Source of the DNA: an uncultured Lachnospiraceae bacterium
GTDB lineage: Bacteria > Bacillota > Clostridia > Lachnospirales > Lachnospiraceae
Assembly: GCA_946552115.1 (NCBI GenBank)
Contig: CAMNRH010000017.1
Span: 1-64,000, forward strand
Direction of reading: 5' to 3'
DNA: 64,000 nucleotides
Position numbers and translations under genes: made by a program. The notes beneath the pieces are model-generated. The model saw only the letters and a list, made by a program, of their open reading frames with translations. It searched no databases and was not told the origin of the DNA. This document shows, one piece after another, positions 26,082 to 35,078 of the stretch. The first letter of the stretch is position 1. The number at the start of each line of letters is the position of its first letter.

Positions 26082-26999
26082 TCACAAATTATATTCCAAA
26101 TAAGACAATAGGTTTGTAAAGTAATCCGGAAGAGGCGCGGTAACCTCAAGATACTCTCCGGTAACGGGATGTATCACTCCGATTGTTTTTGCGTGAAGCG
26201 TCTGCCCAATCAGCTGTGGAAAAGGACACTTTTTCGGGCCATATATGGGATCTCCCACGATTGGATGTCCTATGCTTTCCATATGGACACGGATTTGATG
26301 AGTCCGGCCGGTTTCCAAAGTGCACCTGATATAAGTATAATTGCCAAAACGCTTCAAAACCTCATAATGCGTAACAGCCTCTCTCCCGTTTTTTGCGTGG
26401 ACACTCATCTTTTTTCTGTCTGCCGGATGACGTCCGACAGGCGCGTTTACAGTTCCTCTGTCCTTCTTTATATTTCCGTGGACAACGGCTTCATAAACAC
26501 GGTGAATCGAATGCGACTTTAATTGTTCAGACAGGCCAAGATGGGCTCTGTCATTTTTACAGACAATCAGAGAGCCTGTCGTATCCATATCAATCCGATG
26601 TACAATTCCGGGACGTTTGCTTCCGTTAATTCCGGACAGCTCGTCCCCGCAGTAGTACATAAGGGCATTTACAAGGGTTCCGCTGTAATGTCCGGGGGCG
26701 GGATGTACGACCATCCGTTTCGGTTTATTGATAATAATAATATCCGTATCCTCATAGAGAATGTCTAACGGAATATTCTCTGCCACGATGTCTGGTTCCG
26801 ACACATCCGAATACGCAACCGCTATCCTGTCACCTGAAATAATCCTGTAATTTGCTTTTACAGGATTATCATTGATGGTCACGCATCCGTCCTTAATCAG
26901 CTTTTGTATATGGGAGCGGGATTTCCCCTCAAGCTCCTTTGCCAGATAGCGGTCAATCCGCTCTCCCGCATCATTTTCCACTGTGAAGTATTCGTTCAA
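26082..26999 (-). CDS. RNA pseudouridine synthase, RluA/RluD family
   Basis: The 305-residue protein has an N-terminal S4 RNA-binding domain (about 14-75) and a catalytic domain with HRIDMDTTGSLIV, where the Asp of HRID is the nucleophile, plus GRTHQIRVH. In RluD it modifies 23S helix 69. It overlaps lspA by 29 bases, the usual lspA-rlu pair of Firmicutes. Confidence 0.93.
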   Translation of the reverse strand: MNEYFTVENDAGERIDRYLAKELEGKSRSHIQKLIKDGCVTINDNPVKANYRIISGDRIAVAYSDVSEPDIVAENIPLDILYEDTDIIIINKPKRMVVHPAPGHYSGTLVNALMYYCGDELSGINGSKRPGIVHRIDMDTTGSLIVCKNDRAHLGLSEQLKSHSIHRVYEAVVHGNIKKDRGTVNAPVGRHPADRKKMSVHAKNGREAVTHYEVLKRFGNYTYIRCTLETGRTHQIRVHMESIGHPIVGDPIYGPKKCPFPQLIGQTLHAKTIGVIHPVTGEYLEVTAPLPDYFTNLLSYLEYNL

Positions 27000-27486
27000 G
27001 GTCCTCCTCCTTATAATAAAAGCACAGCAGCAAAAAAAGGCAAACCGTTGTCAGGGTCACATAGATATCTGCCACATTAAAAATCGGAAAATCAATCAGC
27101 TTAAAATAAAAAAAATCTACCACATAATTCAGCCGTACACGATCAATAAAATTGCCTAACGCACCGGATACGATAAAAACTGCACAGATTCGGAGCGGCA
27201 GATAGTGCCGGTTCATCGGAACTCTTACATAAAACCAGAGTACGGCAGCACAGATAACAACAACACTGATATAAAAAAAGGCTCTCTGATTTTGAAACAG
27301 TCCAAATGCCGCCCCGCGGTTTTCCAGGTATTCCAGCTGAAAAACCCCCGGTATGATAATATAGGGCTCCTGCCCTTTCAGCGTTGTAAGTGCAAAATAT
27401 TTTGCCACCTGGTCCAGAGCGGTACCCAAAACGACTCCGATAACGGCAAAAAGATAATGCAAGCCCCGTCCGCGTTGCTTTTCCAT
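26971..27486 (-). CDS. lspA: Lipoprotein signal peptidase
   Basis: The 171-residue inner-membrane aspartic protease cuts lipoprotein signal peptides before the lipidated Cys, such as that of the sugar-binding protein in this window. Four membrane segments are seen, with NRGAAFG and the two catalytic Asp motifs GALGNFIDRV and FNVADIYV. Its stop lies inside the next gene's start. Confidence 0.95.
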   Translation of the reverse strand: MEKQRGRGLHYLFAVIGVVLGTALDQVAKYFALTTLKGQEPYIIIPGVFQLEYLENRGAAFGLFQNQRAFFYISVVVICAAVLWFYVRVPMNRHYLPLRICAVFIVSGALGNFIDRVRLNYVVDFFYFKLIDFPIFNVADIYVTLTTVCLFLLLCFYYKEEDLERILHSGK

Positions 27487-27503
27487 AAAAATGTCCTCAC
27501 ATT

Positions 27504-28259
27504 TCAGATATATTTTTTGACGGAAATCAAATACCGCCCTTTTTTTGTCTCAGACAGTACACTTTCAAACACAATTCTTCCGGATCCCCTGACAGATATG
27601 ATATCTCCGGCTTTCAGATGATACCCATTGCTTGTAATCAGCTTCCCGTTTACATAGGTCTTTCCGCCCTCGATCAGAGGGATCAGCTTACTTCTGGATA
27701 AAGGATAAGCTACGGAAAGCACTGTGTCAAGGCGCACAGAGGGAACCGTCCCCTTAATGACGTCAAAACGGGGCGTGTAAGTAATATCCGCAGTATCCTG
27801 AATTCTTCCCGTAACCTGTGTGTGCCGGATACGCAGAAAGTTTTCTTTGATATATTCTGCAATCTCTTCCCTTGCAAATATCACCGCATCTTTTTCATCT
27901 ATGAGTATATCTCCGAGCTTACACCGCTCAATCCCAAGATTCATAAGCGCACCCAGATAGTCCCGATGTGTTAAATCCTCCGCAAAACGTCTGTTTACAG
28001 GCGATATATGGATTGCCCTTATCGGGTATGTAAAACAAAGAGCATCAGGTAGAAATGCAGCCATCTGACGCTCTGATAAATCATATCCTCCGTAAGTTTC
28101 GTATCTTGCCGGAAACATATCTTTCGGTATCGTATGAAGTATATTTAATTCATTCAGATTCAAAAAATCCGAAAACATCGCAATGCCCCGGTGATATGCC
28201 AGATTCGACAGCTCAACGAGGCGTTTTTTCAACATTGTTTCCTCTTTCGTCATCATCAT
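27504..28259 (-). CDS. ylmH: S4-domain RNA-binding protein YlmH
   Basis: The 251-residue protein has a YlmH N-terminal region (AAFLPDALCFTYPIRAIHISP) and a C-terminal S4 domain (RLDTVLSVAYPLSRSKLIPLIEGGKTYVNGK). YlmH has been linked to division and, in Bacillus, to rescue of stalled ribosomes. It sits after sepF, its conserved neighbour. Three ATG codons in a row open the frame. Confidence 0.92.
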   Translation of the reverse strand: MMMTKEETMLKKRLVELSNLAYHRGIAMFSDFLNLNELNILHTIPKDMFPARYETYGGYDLSERQMAAFLPDALCFTYPIRAIHISPVNRRFAEDLTHRDYLGALMNLGIERCKLGDILIDEKDAVIFAREEIAEYIKENFLRIRHTQVTGRIQDTADITYTPRFDVIKGTVPSVRLDTVLSVAYPLSRSKLIPLIEGGKTYVNGKLITSNGYHLKAGDIISVRGSGRIVFESVLSETKKGRYLISVKKYI

Positions 28260-28264
28260 ATCAC

Positions 28265-28822
28265 CTAAAATCTGGAACGCATAGAGGAAGCGTCAAAGGA
28301 TGTGTTGAGAAGATCCTGTAAATCTCCGGATATATCAACATTTGTCGGCGTTACAAGGAATATGTAATTCGATATTTTCTGCAGATTACCGCTGATGGCA
28401 TAGGTTGCGCCCGAAGTAAAATCAATAATGCGCTGGGCAATCTCAAGATCAAGTCCTTCCAGATTCAAAATTACAGTTCTTCCGTCGAGAAGCGTCTCCG
28501 TAATTTCTCTTGCGTCCTCCACAGACGTCGGCTTAATTACACAAACCTCCATGCTTACGCTTGCCCGTCTTGCCGGCTGCCGCATCGGAGTTACTTTATT
28601 ATTTCCTGAACGGGAAGCTCCCCTTGATGATCTTGCCGGCGGATTATAGCCGTCATCGAAGTCATCGTCGTCATAGGACTTTTCTTTGCTGCGGAAAAAA
28701 CCCTTTTTCGGTTTTTCTTCATATCCGTAATCATCATCATATTCATCATCATAGAAGTCGTCATCATATTCATCGTCATCATTCAACTTCATGATATCCA
28801 TGAACTTATCCAATACACCCAT
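28265..28822 (-). CDS. sepF: Cell division protein SepF
   Basis: The 185-residue protein bundles FtsZ polymers at the septum. It has an N-terminal amphipathic membrane-binding helix (MGVLDKFMDIMKL), a long acidic Asp/Tyr-rich linker (about 16-60), then the SepF core (about 90-180) with MEVCVIKPTSVEDAREITETL, DFTSGATYAISGNLQKIS and FLVTPTNVDIS. The linker is strongly acidic compared with usual SepF linkers. It lies between yggS and ylmH. Confidence 0.95.
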   Translation of the reverse strand: MGVLDKFMDIMKLNDDDEYDDDFYDDEYDDDYGYEEKPKKGFFRSKEKSYDDDDFDDGYNPPARSSRGASRSGNNKVTPMRQPARRASVSMEVCVIKPTSVEDAREITETLLDGRTVILNLEGLDLEIAQRIIDFTSGATYAISGNLQKISNYIFLVTPTNVDISGDLQDLLNTSFDASSMRSRF

Positions 28823-28833
28823 TATTAATTCTC

Positions 28834-29538
28834 CTATCCTGCATTTGTTTGAGCATAGCTGCGCTCCCCAAAGATTCCGGTTCCTATACGTACCATTGTT
28901 GCTCCCTCTTCAATGGCCACCCGGTAGTCATTCGTCATACCCATCGACAGTACGCTCATGTTAATATTATGGGCGCTTTTTCTTGTAATGTCAACAGATA
29001 ATTTTTTTAAATGTGCGAAAACAGCTCTGTTGTCTTCCGGATTTTCAACAAAAGGAGCAATTGTCATAAGTCCTTTTACCCGGATATGGCTGAATTCGGA
29101 GACTTTTAATGCAAAATCAAAAACTTCGTCCGGCTTTAGTCCAAATTTACTCTCCTCTCCCGCCACATTAACCTCAATCAGGATATCGGCTGTAAGATTC
29201 TGCTTCGCCGCTTCTTTTTCAATCGCTTCCGCAAGGCGGAGAGAATCAACCGAATGAATCAGCGCGGCTTTCCCGATAATGTATTTAATTTTATTGCGCT
29301 GAAGATGGCCTATCATATGCCATTCAATGTCCTTTGGCAACGCATCATACTTTTGCGAAAGCTCCTGCACCTTATTTTCTCCGAACACGCGGACGCCCAG
29401 TCCATACGCCTCCTCAAGCATGCCGACCGGCTTTGTCTTACTTACGGAGATAAGCGTTACCTCCTCGCGGGAACGGCCGCTTCTTTTACACGCTTCTGTG
29501 ATTTCCTTTTCCACATATGTAAGATTTTCCTTTAACAT
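28834..29538 (-). CDS. PLP homeostasis protein YggS/YlmE
   Basis: The 234-residue protein binds pyridoxal phosphate on a TIM-barrel fold and regulates vitamin B6 pools. The PLP Lys is in LISVSKTKP, and the phosphate-binding region is LSMGMTNDYRVAIEEGATMVRIGTGIFG. The start at 29538 has GAAAGGAG upstream; the in-frame TTG at 29556 overlaps that site. Part of the conserved ylmE-sepF-ylmH set. Confidence 0.93.
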   Translation of the reverse strand: MLKENLTYVEKEITEACKRSGRSREEVTLISVSKTKPVGMLEEAYGLGVRVFGENKVQELSQKYDALPKDIEWHMIGHLQRNKIKYIIGKAALIHSVDSLRLAEAIEKEAAKQNLTADILIEVNVAGEESKFGLKPDEVFDFALKVSEFSHIRVKGLMTIAPFVENPEDNRAVFAHLKKLSVDITRKSAHNINMSVLSMGMTNDYRVAIEEGATMVRIGTGIFGERSYAQTNAG

Positions 29539-29552
29539 CTGCACGACTCCTT

Positions 29553-30929
29553 TCAAAATACTACGTCATTTTCCTTTACGTCTTCTCCGGCCAGAGCAAT
29601 ATGATCGTAATTTGCAAGTCCGTAATCATTTCCGGCCGCCACAATATAATACTCCTCACTCTCACAGAGAATCTCTATTTCCCGAAAGACAGCGTAGCCC
29701 CTGTTAATATTATAAACGCCCTGAAGAGACTTTTTCTCATGAAGCTTAAAAGTTTCTCCGGACTCCGGCTTTACCAGCGTAAGATTTTCGCCAAATGCAC
29801 CGGGATTCAGATAAACATTACCGTGCTCATTATCGCGGTAATAAATGTCGACTTTTTTGAATTCTGCGTTTCCGTCTTTCCCGCTGACCATGACTCCTGT
29901 CTCTTTACTGTTTCCGCCCTGCGTAAGATAACCCTCCGGGACAATGTAGAAATCTTTTTTTACAACGGAGGATTTCGGTATTTTAAGGCCCGACTCATTT
30001 TCCATAATAAGCTCAATATCAAGATAACGTTCTCCTGCGTAGCGGACCATCGCCGAATCAAAGGTAAGAAAGCCAAGATTGCCGTTTGCCGTATGACGGA
30101 TGTTGAAACCTGCGGTGCAGGTTTCATGATCCTTTAAAAACTGTACCTGCATCTGCTTCGTATCGTTAAGCTCTGCGGCTGTTTTATCATTAAGCTCTAT
30201 AACCAGCGTCCATGTATCATCCGTAATAACCTTATATACCGGATCTCCGGCCTTTACTTTCGTGTTATTTTTTATACCGGACGGCTCATAGCCCTGCCTT
30301 GATACCATCTCGGCTGTCACATCACCGGACGATGTCGTTTCATATCCGTCCGTAGAATAAATCACGATGCCTGGATCCCCGGCCCGGTATCCTTTAATAT
30401 CCTGATTTCCGGAAGCAAGCATTTCACCGAGCTGTGTTTGACGGCTTTGATTTGAACGGCTCTCTATCAGAGCTGTAATGCTATTCTTTAATGTATATAC
30501 ATCGCCAAATTGTTCCGCATGGAAATTCTCAGCAAAATCCTGTGTTTTTGATAAAATTGCCTCCTGCTCCACGGCGGACAGCTCCCCCGACTGTTCTCCG
30601 TCATCCACGGTAAAATCAATCGCCTGGGAAGACAGAGAATACACGTATGTCTTTGCGCCCACTTTGCTTCCCTCAGGGGCAAAAAAATTCACATACCCGT
30701 CCGCTTCCGCCGTAACGACCGTTTCCTTTCTGAGAATGAAACCGGTGTAGGCATTATCCTTTAATATACTGCCCTCACGTACCTCATATGCGGTCACGTG
30801 CGTCCCGGTCAGATATAAAAGAACAGTAACAACAAGGTAAACGAACACAACGCCGAAAATAATAACACCGATATTAATATTCCATTTCTTCCGAAACACA
30901 GCAATATTTGCCGTTTTTCTCTTTGCCAA
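29553..30929 (-). CDS. HlyD-like membrane protein upstream of yggS
   Basis: The 458-residue protein has one N-terminal membrane helix (about 18-42) and an extracellular region with beta-barrel and lipoyl-like segments (EGSILKDNAYTGFILRKETVVTAEADGYVNFF) typical of HlyD-type adaptors. No ABC transporter or channel partner is nearby. The gene is cotranscribed with yggS, sepF and ylmH, so a role in septum or envelope assembly is more likely than export; this is inference from context. Confidence 0.8.
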   Translation of the reverse strand: MAKRKTANIAVFRKKWNINIGVIIFGVVFVYLVVTVLLYLTGTHVTAYEVREGSILKDNAYTGFILRKETVVTAEADGYVNFFAPEGSKVGAKTYVYSLSSQAIDFTVDDGEQSGELSAVEQEAILSKTQDFAENFHAEQFGDVYTLKNSITALIESRSNQSRQTQLGEMLASGNQDIKGYRAGDPGIVIYSTDGYETTSSGDVTAEMVSRQGYEPSGIKNNTKVKAGDPVYKVITDDTWTLVIELNDKTAAELNDTKQMQVQFLKDHETCTAGFNIRHTANGNLGFLTFDSAMVRYAGERYLDIELIMENESGLKIPKSSVVKKDFYIVPEGYLTQGGNSKETGVMVSGKDGNAEFKKVDIYYRDNEHGNVYLNPGAFGENLTLVKPESGETFKLHEKKSLQGVYNINRGYAVFREIEILCESEEYYIVAAGNDYGLANYDHIALAGEDVKENDVVF

Positions 30930-30952
30930 AATAATCCTCCTTTTTGTGCCGT

Positions 30953-31900
30953 CTAATCTGCTGTTTCATCTAAATATTTTAATGCGGCGCCGGAAAGATA
31001 GTGAAATTTTTTTCCCTGAAAGCTCTCCTTTATTTTCATCTGCTCCGTCAGCTCATCCTTAAGCTTCCACCAGCTCGTCCCCCAGTTTGAAAATACCGCA
31101 TCCTCCCTGGGAATCCGGCTGAACAGACGTTCAACTGCAATATGAGGGGACAAATACTCAAGAAAAAGTATGAGGCGCTCTATATATTCTTCTTTTGAAC
31201 ACAGAGCTATTGTACCATTTTCATATGCTTTACACAACCTTGTATTTTTCGCGATATACAGGGAATGGATTTTCACTGTCTGCGTCCGAAGCGCAGATAA
31301 AAGCTTTGACGTTTCAACCGCATCCTCCGTCTCGTCGCCGGGCAGATTTAAAATAACGTGAGTACAAATATCAAATGGATATTTTTTTATCTGGAAAACG
31401 GCGTCAATATATTCTGCCAGCGTATGTCCCCGGTTTATCCGCGATAAGGTGTGATAATTTGCGGTCTGCAGGCCAAGCTCAATTGTGATTTCTTTGTTTG
31501 TTTTTTTACGAACCATCCGGAGTGCTTCCAGATAATCCTCTCTGATACAGTCCGGCCGTGTGGAAACAGCAATTTCTACGATTTCCGGAAAATCTGAGGC
31601 CTCCTTTATATATGAAAGAAAGTGTTCAATGGGAAGAAAGGTATTTGTGTAGTTTTGAAAATATGCAATAAATTTATGTGCATGATACTTTTTTTCGATA
31701 TATTTTTTAGTGCTTATAAGTTGTTCCTTAACAGGAACACTACTGGAAACAGCTTCAAATCCGGTTCCTTTCTCCGCACAAAAATCACAGCCGCAGCTGC
31801 CACTGGTACGATTCGGACATGTAACAGGAATATTTACCGGAAGCTTATATACTTTTTCCCCATATTTTCTTTTTAAATATTCAGAATAAGAATAGTACAT
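30953..31900 (-). CDS. Radical SAM protein, TIGR01212/YtqA family
   Basis: The 315-residue radical SAM protein has the cluster motif in CPNRTSGSCGCDFC, and an adjacent Elp3-like core (RPDCIREDYLEAL; IELGLQTANYHTLSRINRGH). The Cys spacing is longer than the classic CX3CX2C, as known for this family. Function not established; a tRNA-linked role is often supposed. It heads the minus-strand operon that runs to rluD. Confidence 0.88.
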   Translation of the reverse strand: MYYSYSEYLKRKYGEKVYKLPVNIPVTCPNRTSGSCGCDFCAEKGTGFEAVSSSVPVKEQLISTKKYIEKKYHAHKFIAYFQNYTNTFLPIEHFLSYIKEASDFPEIVEIAVSTRPDCIREDYLEALRMVRKKTNKEITIELGLQTANYHTLSRINRGHTLAEYIDAVFQIKKYPFDICTHVILNLPGDETEDAVETSKLLSALRTQTVKIHSLYIAKNTRLCKAYENGTIALCSKEEYIERLILFLEYLSPHIAVERLFSRIPREDAVFSNWGTSWWKLKDELTEQMKIKESFQGKKFHYLSGAALKYLDETAD

Positions 31901-31968
31901 TTTTTTCCTTTCCCATGTATAAAAAATATGTTTTCAGAAATAATATCTAATTAAAAGGAGGGATTTTT

Positions 31969-32181
31969 ATGAAATGGTTTGATAATACAGCTCTGACACT
32001 CGTAATTATCGGTGCACTAAATTGGCTTCTTGTAGGAATTTTCCGTTTCGATTTGGTTGCATTTCTGCTTGGCAATCTGTCCTGGGTATCCCGTATTATC
32101 TATACGCTTGTCGGGCTATGCGGTCTTTATCTCATCAGCCTTTATGGACGAATTGGAAATATATCGGATGCCCGTTCATAA
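31969..32181 (+). CDS. DUF378 small membrane protein
   Basis: The 70-residue protein has two predicted membrane helices (about 8-27 and 43-62) and the DUF378 pattern (LVIIGALNWLLVGIF; SRIIYTLVGLCGLYLISLY). AAAAGGAGGG lies 8 bases upstream. Monocistronic, ended by a strong bidirectional terminator. Function unknown. Confidence 0.88.
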   Translation: MKWFDNTALTLVIIGALNWLLVGIFRFDLVAFLLGNLSWVSRIIYTLVGLCGLYLISLYGRIGNISDARS

Positions 32182-32185
32182 TAAC

Positions 32186-32222
32186 AGGGGTATCTCTGAA
32201 ATATGAGATACCCCTTACCCTT
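32186..32222. terminator. Bidirectional terminator between DUF378 gene and dacF
   Basis: AGGGGTATCTC (32186-32196) pairs perfectly with GAGATACCCCT (32205-32215) around an 8-base loop. Downstream of it lies TACCCTTTT. It serves both converging genes. Confidence 0.85.
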
Positions 32223-33374
32223 TTATTCTGTTTTATTCGGAATTGCCTCTATCATTGCAGTCATTTCTTCATATAACAAAGGCTTGGTGTCCGCACCCAT
32301 TACAATTGAAATATAAGGATTTTCATTTTCATCTCTGTCAAGAAGAATCAGGCAATTCCCGGCCTGGTCCGTCGTTCCGGTCTTTCCGCCTACAACCGTC
32401 ACACCGCCTGTAGGAAGCGCCGCTTCACCGCTTGCGTAATAATTAGTCGGAGCATGCTCCATCTCTCTCTTACTTCCGTCTGCCTGTGTAACATGAACCG
32501 TATAGGAATCCGCACTAATCATGTCCATAAATTCCTGATGCTTAATGCACTCATTAAAAATAAGATATAAATCATACGCCGTCGTATAATGGTCTTCGCT
32601 GTGCAGACCATTAGAATTAATAAAATGCGTGTTTGTCGCCATAAGCTCTGCCGCCTGTGCATTCATAAGCTCTACGAAGCTTTCCATATTTCCCGCCACA
32701 TGTTCAGCTATTGCAACCGCATTGTCATTACCGGAATATAGAATCAATCCATAAAGCAAATCTCTAAGTGTAAGCTGATCTCCCGCTATCAGTCCACAGG
32801 TCTGTTCATCTGCCGCAAAGCTTGAGGCCGCGGCATTTTCTGATACGGTTACCATATCATCCAAATTACCATTCTTAATTGCAACAAGCGCGGTCAGAAT
32901 TTTAGTTACACTTGCCGGATAGCGCCGCTCATGAATGCCGTAAGAAAAGTCTACTTTTTTTCCGTTTACATCGAACAGTGCCGCTACAGGAACTCCGGAC
33001 ATTTCAGATACCCCTTCCATAGAAACATCGTCTGTCGCCACACATAATTCATCTGCAAACAGCTTTTCTTCTCTGTAAACGGTGTCCCGGTATTTGGATG
33101 CCTCATATTCAGCCGCAAGACTTTCGGGCTTTGCAAGGGATTTTATTGCATAAATACCCGCCGCCGCGATACAGAGCATAAGGAAAATGGCCGACATGCA
33201 CCCTGCTATACGCCGGTTCCGTCGTTTCTTTCTTCTTCTCAATTTGCTGTCACGATTTCTTTGATTATTATCTCTGTTATTATATCGGTTGTTTTGATAT
33301 CTGTTATTACTGCTGTTCTGTTTTTTTTGCTGTTTACCGGTACATCTCACGCCAATCAAGGTCTCCTCTGTCAA
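32223..33374 (-). CDS. D-alanyl-D-alanine carboxypeptidase (DacF-like)
   Basis: The 383-residue (or slightly shorter) S11 serine carboxypeptidase trims the pentapeptide of peptidoglycan. After a very basic, Asn-rich cytoplasmic stretch (about 10-55) comes one membrane helix (about 56-78), then the motifs SVTK, SGN and KTGTTDQAG. No ATG opens the frame: TTG 33374, TTG 33359 and GTG 33350 are possible; AGAGGAG at 33363-33369 favours one of the last two. Every choice overlaps mgsA, so translation is coupled. Confidence 0.88.
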   Translation of the reverse strand: MTEETLIGVRCTGKQQKKQNSSNNRYQNNRYNNRDNNQRNRDSKLRRRKKRRNRRIAGCMSAIFLMLCIAAAGIYAIKSLAKPESLAAEYEASKYRDTVYREEKLFADELCVATDDVSMEGVSEMSGVPVAALFDVNGKKVDFSYGIHERRYPASVTKILTALVAIKNGNLDDMVTVSENAAASSFAADEQTCGLIAGDQLTLRDLLYGLILYSGNDNAVAIAEHVAGNMESFVELMNAQAAELMATNTHFINSNGLHSEDHYTTAYDLYLIFNECIKHQEFMDMISADSYTVHVTQADGSKREMEHAPTNYYASGEAALPTGGVTVVGGKTGTTDQAGNCLILLDRDENENPYISIVMGADTKPLLYEEMTAMIEAIPNKTE

Positions 33375-33729
33375 TTGCCAATATGATTAATTCCGCGGTG
33401 GCAAGATTTGTTGCCATCGGGATATTATAAGTATCGCACAAACGTATGACATCATTCACTTCAGGCTCATGTGGCTTCGGATCCATAGGCTCGCGAAGAA
33501 AAATCAGGGCATCCATATCATTTTGTGCTATTTGAGCACCCAGCTGCTGCTTTCCCCCAAGAGGACCCGCCAAATATTTATGAATATTCAGGTTGGTGAC
33601 CTCTTCAATAAGCCGGCCAGTCGTTCCGGTTGCATATAATTCATGTTTACTTAGTATTCCGCGGTACGCAATACAAAAATTCTGCATCAATGTCTTTTTT
33701 GAGTCATGTGCAATCAGACCAATGTTCAT
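33334..33729 (-). CDS. mgsA: Methylglyoxal synthase
   Basis: The 131-residue enzyme turns dihydroxyacetone phosphate into methylglyoxal, relieving phosphate limitation in glycolysis. The family motifs are present: NIGLIAHDSKK, GPLGGKQQLGAQI and IFLREPMDPKPHEPE, then LCDTYNIPMATNLATAE. The start at 33729 has AAGGAG 7 bases upstream; an in-frame GTG at 33738 overlaps that site. The link with rodA and the min genes is a conserved clostridial order. Confidence 0.93.
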   Translation of the reverse strand: MNIGLIAHDSKKTLMQNFCIAYRGILSKHELYATGTTGRLIEEVTNLNIHKYLAGPLGGKQQLGAQIAQNDMDALIFLREPMDPKPHEPEVNDVIRLCDTYNIPMATNLATAELIILAIDRGDLDWREMYR

Positions 33730-33741
33730 TTTTTTCACTCC

Positions 33742-34869
33742 TTATTGATATTTTTTCGGTTGTAACCCAATGTTTAAGACAAATCCTATGCCAATATAGA
33801 GACTGACGAGGGATGTAAGTCCATAACTGACAAACGGTAAAGGCACGCCTGTATTCGGAACCAGATTCGTAGCGACTCCGATGTTAATAAAACTTTGAAA
33901 ACAAATCAGCCCGCCCATACCACAGCAGATAATCTCTCCTGCCATATCCTGCGATCGCACTCCTATTAATATACATTGTATCACAATCAGTAACAATAAA
34001 GCAATAACTATACAGCTTCCGACAAAACCTAATTCCTCTCCGATAATTGCAAAAATGAAATCCGTCTGGGGCTCCAGAATAAAATTGCCGTTTTTTACAG
34101 AGGTGGTCGTATTATTGTCAAGTCCCTTTCCCATGAGCTGCCCGGAACCGATTGCCATCTCGGAATTATTCTGCTGATACGCCGCATCACTTATATGCTC
34201 TTCCGGGTTCAGAAACGCCAAAATACGCTCCTGCTGATAATCTCTCAAAAACGGCTGATTCGGCTGCACAGCAATCGCAAGAAAGATAACCGCAGAGGGA
34301 ATCAGTATCAAAAGAATTGTAAGGATAATCCGATAGCTTAAGCCTCCGACATAAATCATCAGACAGATAACAAGCGCCGTACAGATTGTTGTGGAGAGAT
34401 TCGGCTCCATTAATATCAGTGCGAGCGGAATCCCGGCAAGAACCGCATATTTTAATAATGTAGACTTATGATTAATCTTATTTTTATGGTCCATAATAAA
34501 CTTGGCAAAAAATACAATCAGCAAAATTTTTGCAAGCTCAGACGGCTGAAAGTTTGTAAATCCAAGATCAATCCATCTTCTGGCGCCGTTTACCTCCTGC
34601 CCGACAACGAGAACCATTGCAAGGCTCCCCACTGCCGCCGCGTATACAAGCCAATGCAGATTAGCAATCCATACATAATCAATCAGAGACACGATAAGCA
34701 TAAACACAGTACCAATGACAACACCAAAAATCTGCCTGTTCTGAAGACTCTCTCTCGCACTTCCGACAACGAGAGTTCCGATAATTGACAGCGCGCTTAC
34801 CGTAGCAATCAGACTGAATTTATAATCTCTTAACTTATAAGGTTTTGTTATTATTTTAGGTAATTTCAC
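33742..34869 (-). CDS. rodA: Peptidoglycan polymerase RodA (SEDS family)
   Basis: The 375-residue SEDS protein has about ten membrane helices. Typical segments are GARRWIDLGFTNFQPSELAKI and, near the end, PNTGVPLPFVSYGLTSLVS. It should act with PBP2 encoded upstream in the same operon to elongate the cell wall. It opens with GTG at 34869, overlapping the minE stop by four bases (GTGA). Confidence 0.95.
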   Translation of the reverse strand: MKLPKIITKPYKLRDYKFSLIATVSALSIIGTLVVGSARESLQNRQIFGVVIGTVFMLIVSLIDYVWIANLHWLVYAAAVGSLAMVLVVGQEVNGARRWIDLGFTNFQPSELAKILLIVFFAKFIMDHKNKINHKSTLLKYAVLAGIPLALILMEPNLSTTICTALVICLMIYVGGLSYRIILTILLILIPSAVIFLAIAVQPNQPFLRDYQQERILAFLNPEEHISDAAYQQNNSEMAIGSGQLMGKGLDNNTTTSVKNGNFILEPQTDFIFAIIGEELGFVGSCIVIALLLLIVIQCILIGVRSQDMAGEIICCGMGGLICFQSFINIGVATNLVPNTGVPLPFVSYGLTSLVSLYIGIGFVLNIGLQPKKYQ

Positions 34870-35078
34870 GTTTCATCTCCTGCAAATGTAATACGTATAT
34901 AGTTTCTGCATATGTCTACCTTAAAGGCTTCTTCTGTAAGCTCTATGTACTTGGAAAGAGAAGAATACAGTTCCCTGCAGATTTTATCATAGTCGCATGG
35001 CGCGCAGCATACACGGTCAGACGTCACCAATGTTTTCAGGCGGTTTTTAGCAACCGAAACGGAAGAGCTTCTTAACAT
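34866..35078 (-). CDS. minE: Cell division topological factor MinE
   Basis: The 70-residue protein is shorter than the usual 80-90. The MinD-binding part reads SVAKNRLKTLVTSDR, then a short linker with CCAPC, and KVDICRNYIRITF at the end. MinE displaces MinD to drive Min oscillation. Its ATG overlaps the stop codon of minD. Confidence 0.9.
   Translation of the reverse strand: MLRSSSVSVAKNRLKTLVTSDRVCCAPCDYDKICRELYSSLSKYIELTEEAFKVDICRNYIRITFAGDET

Noticed and set aside
28561-28794. His-rich frame on the plus strand
   Set aside because: It is the antisense image of the Asp/Tyr-rich linker of sepF.
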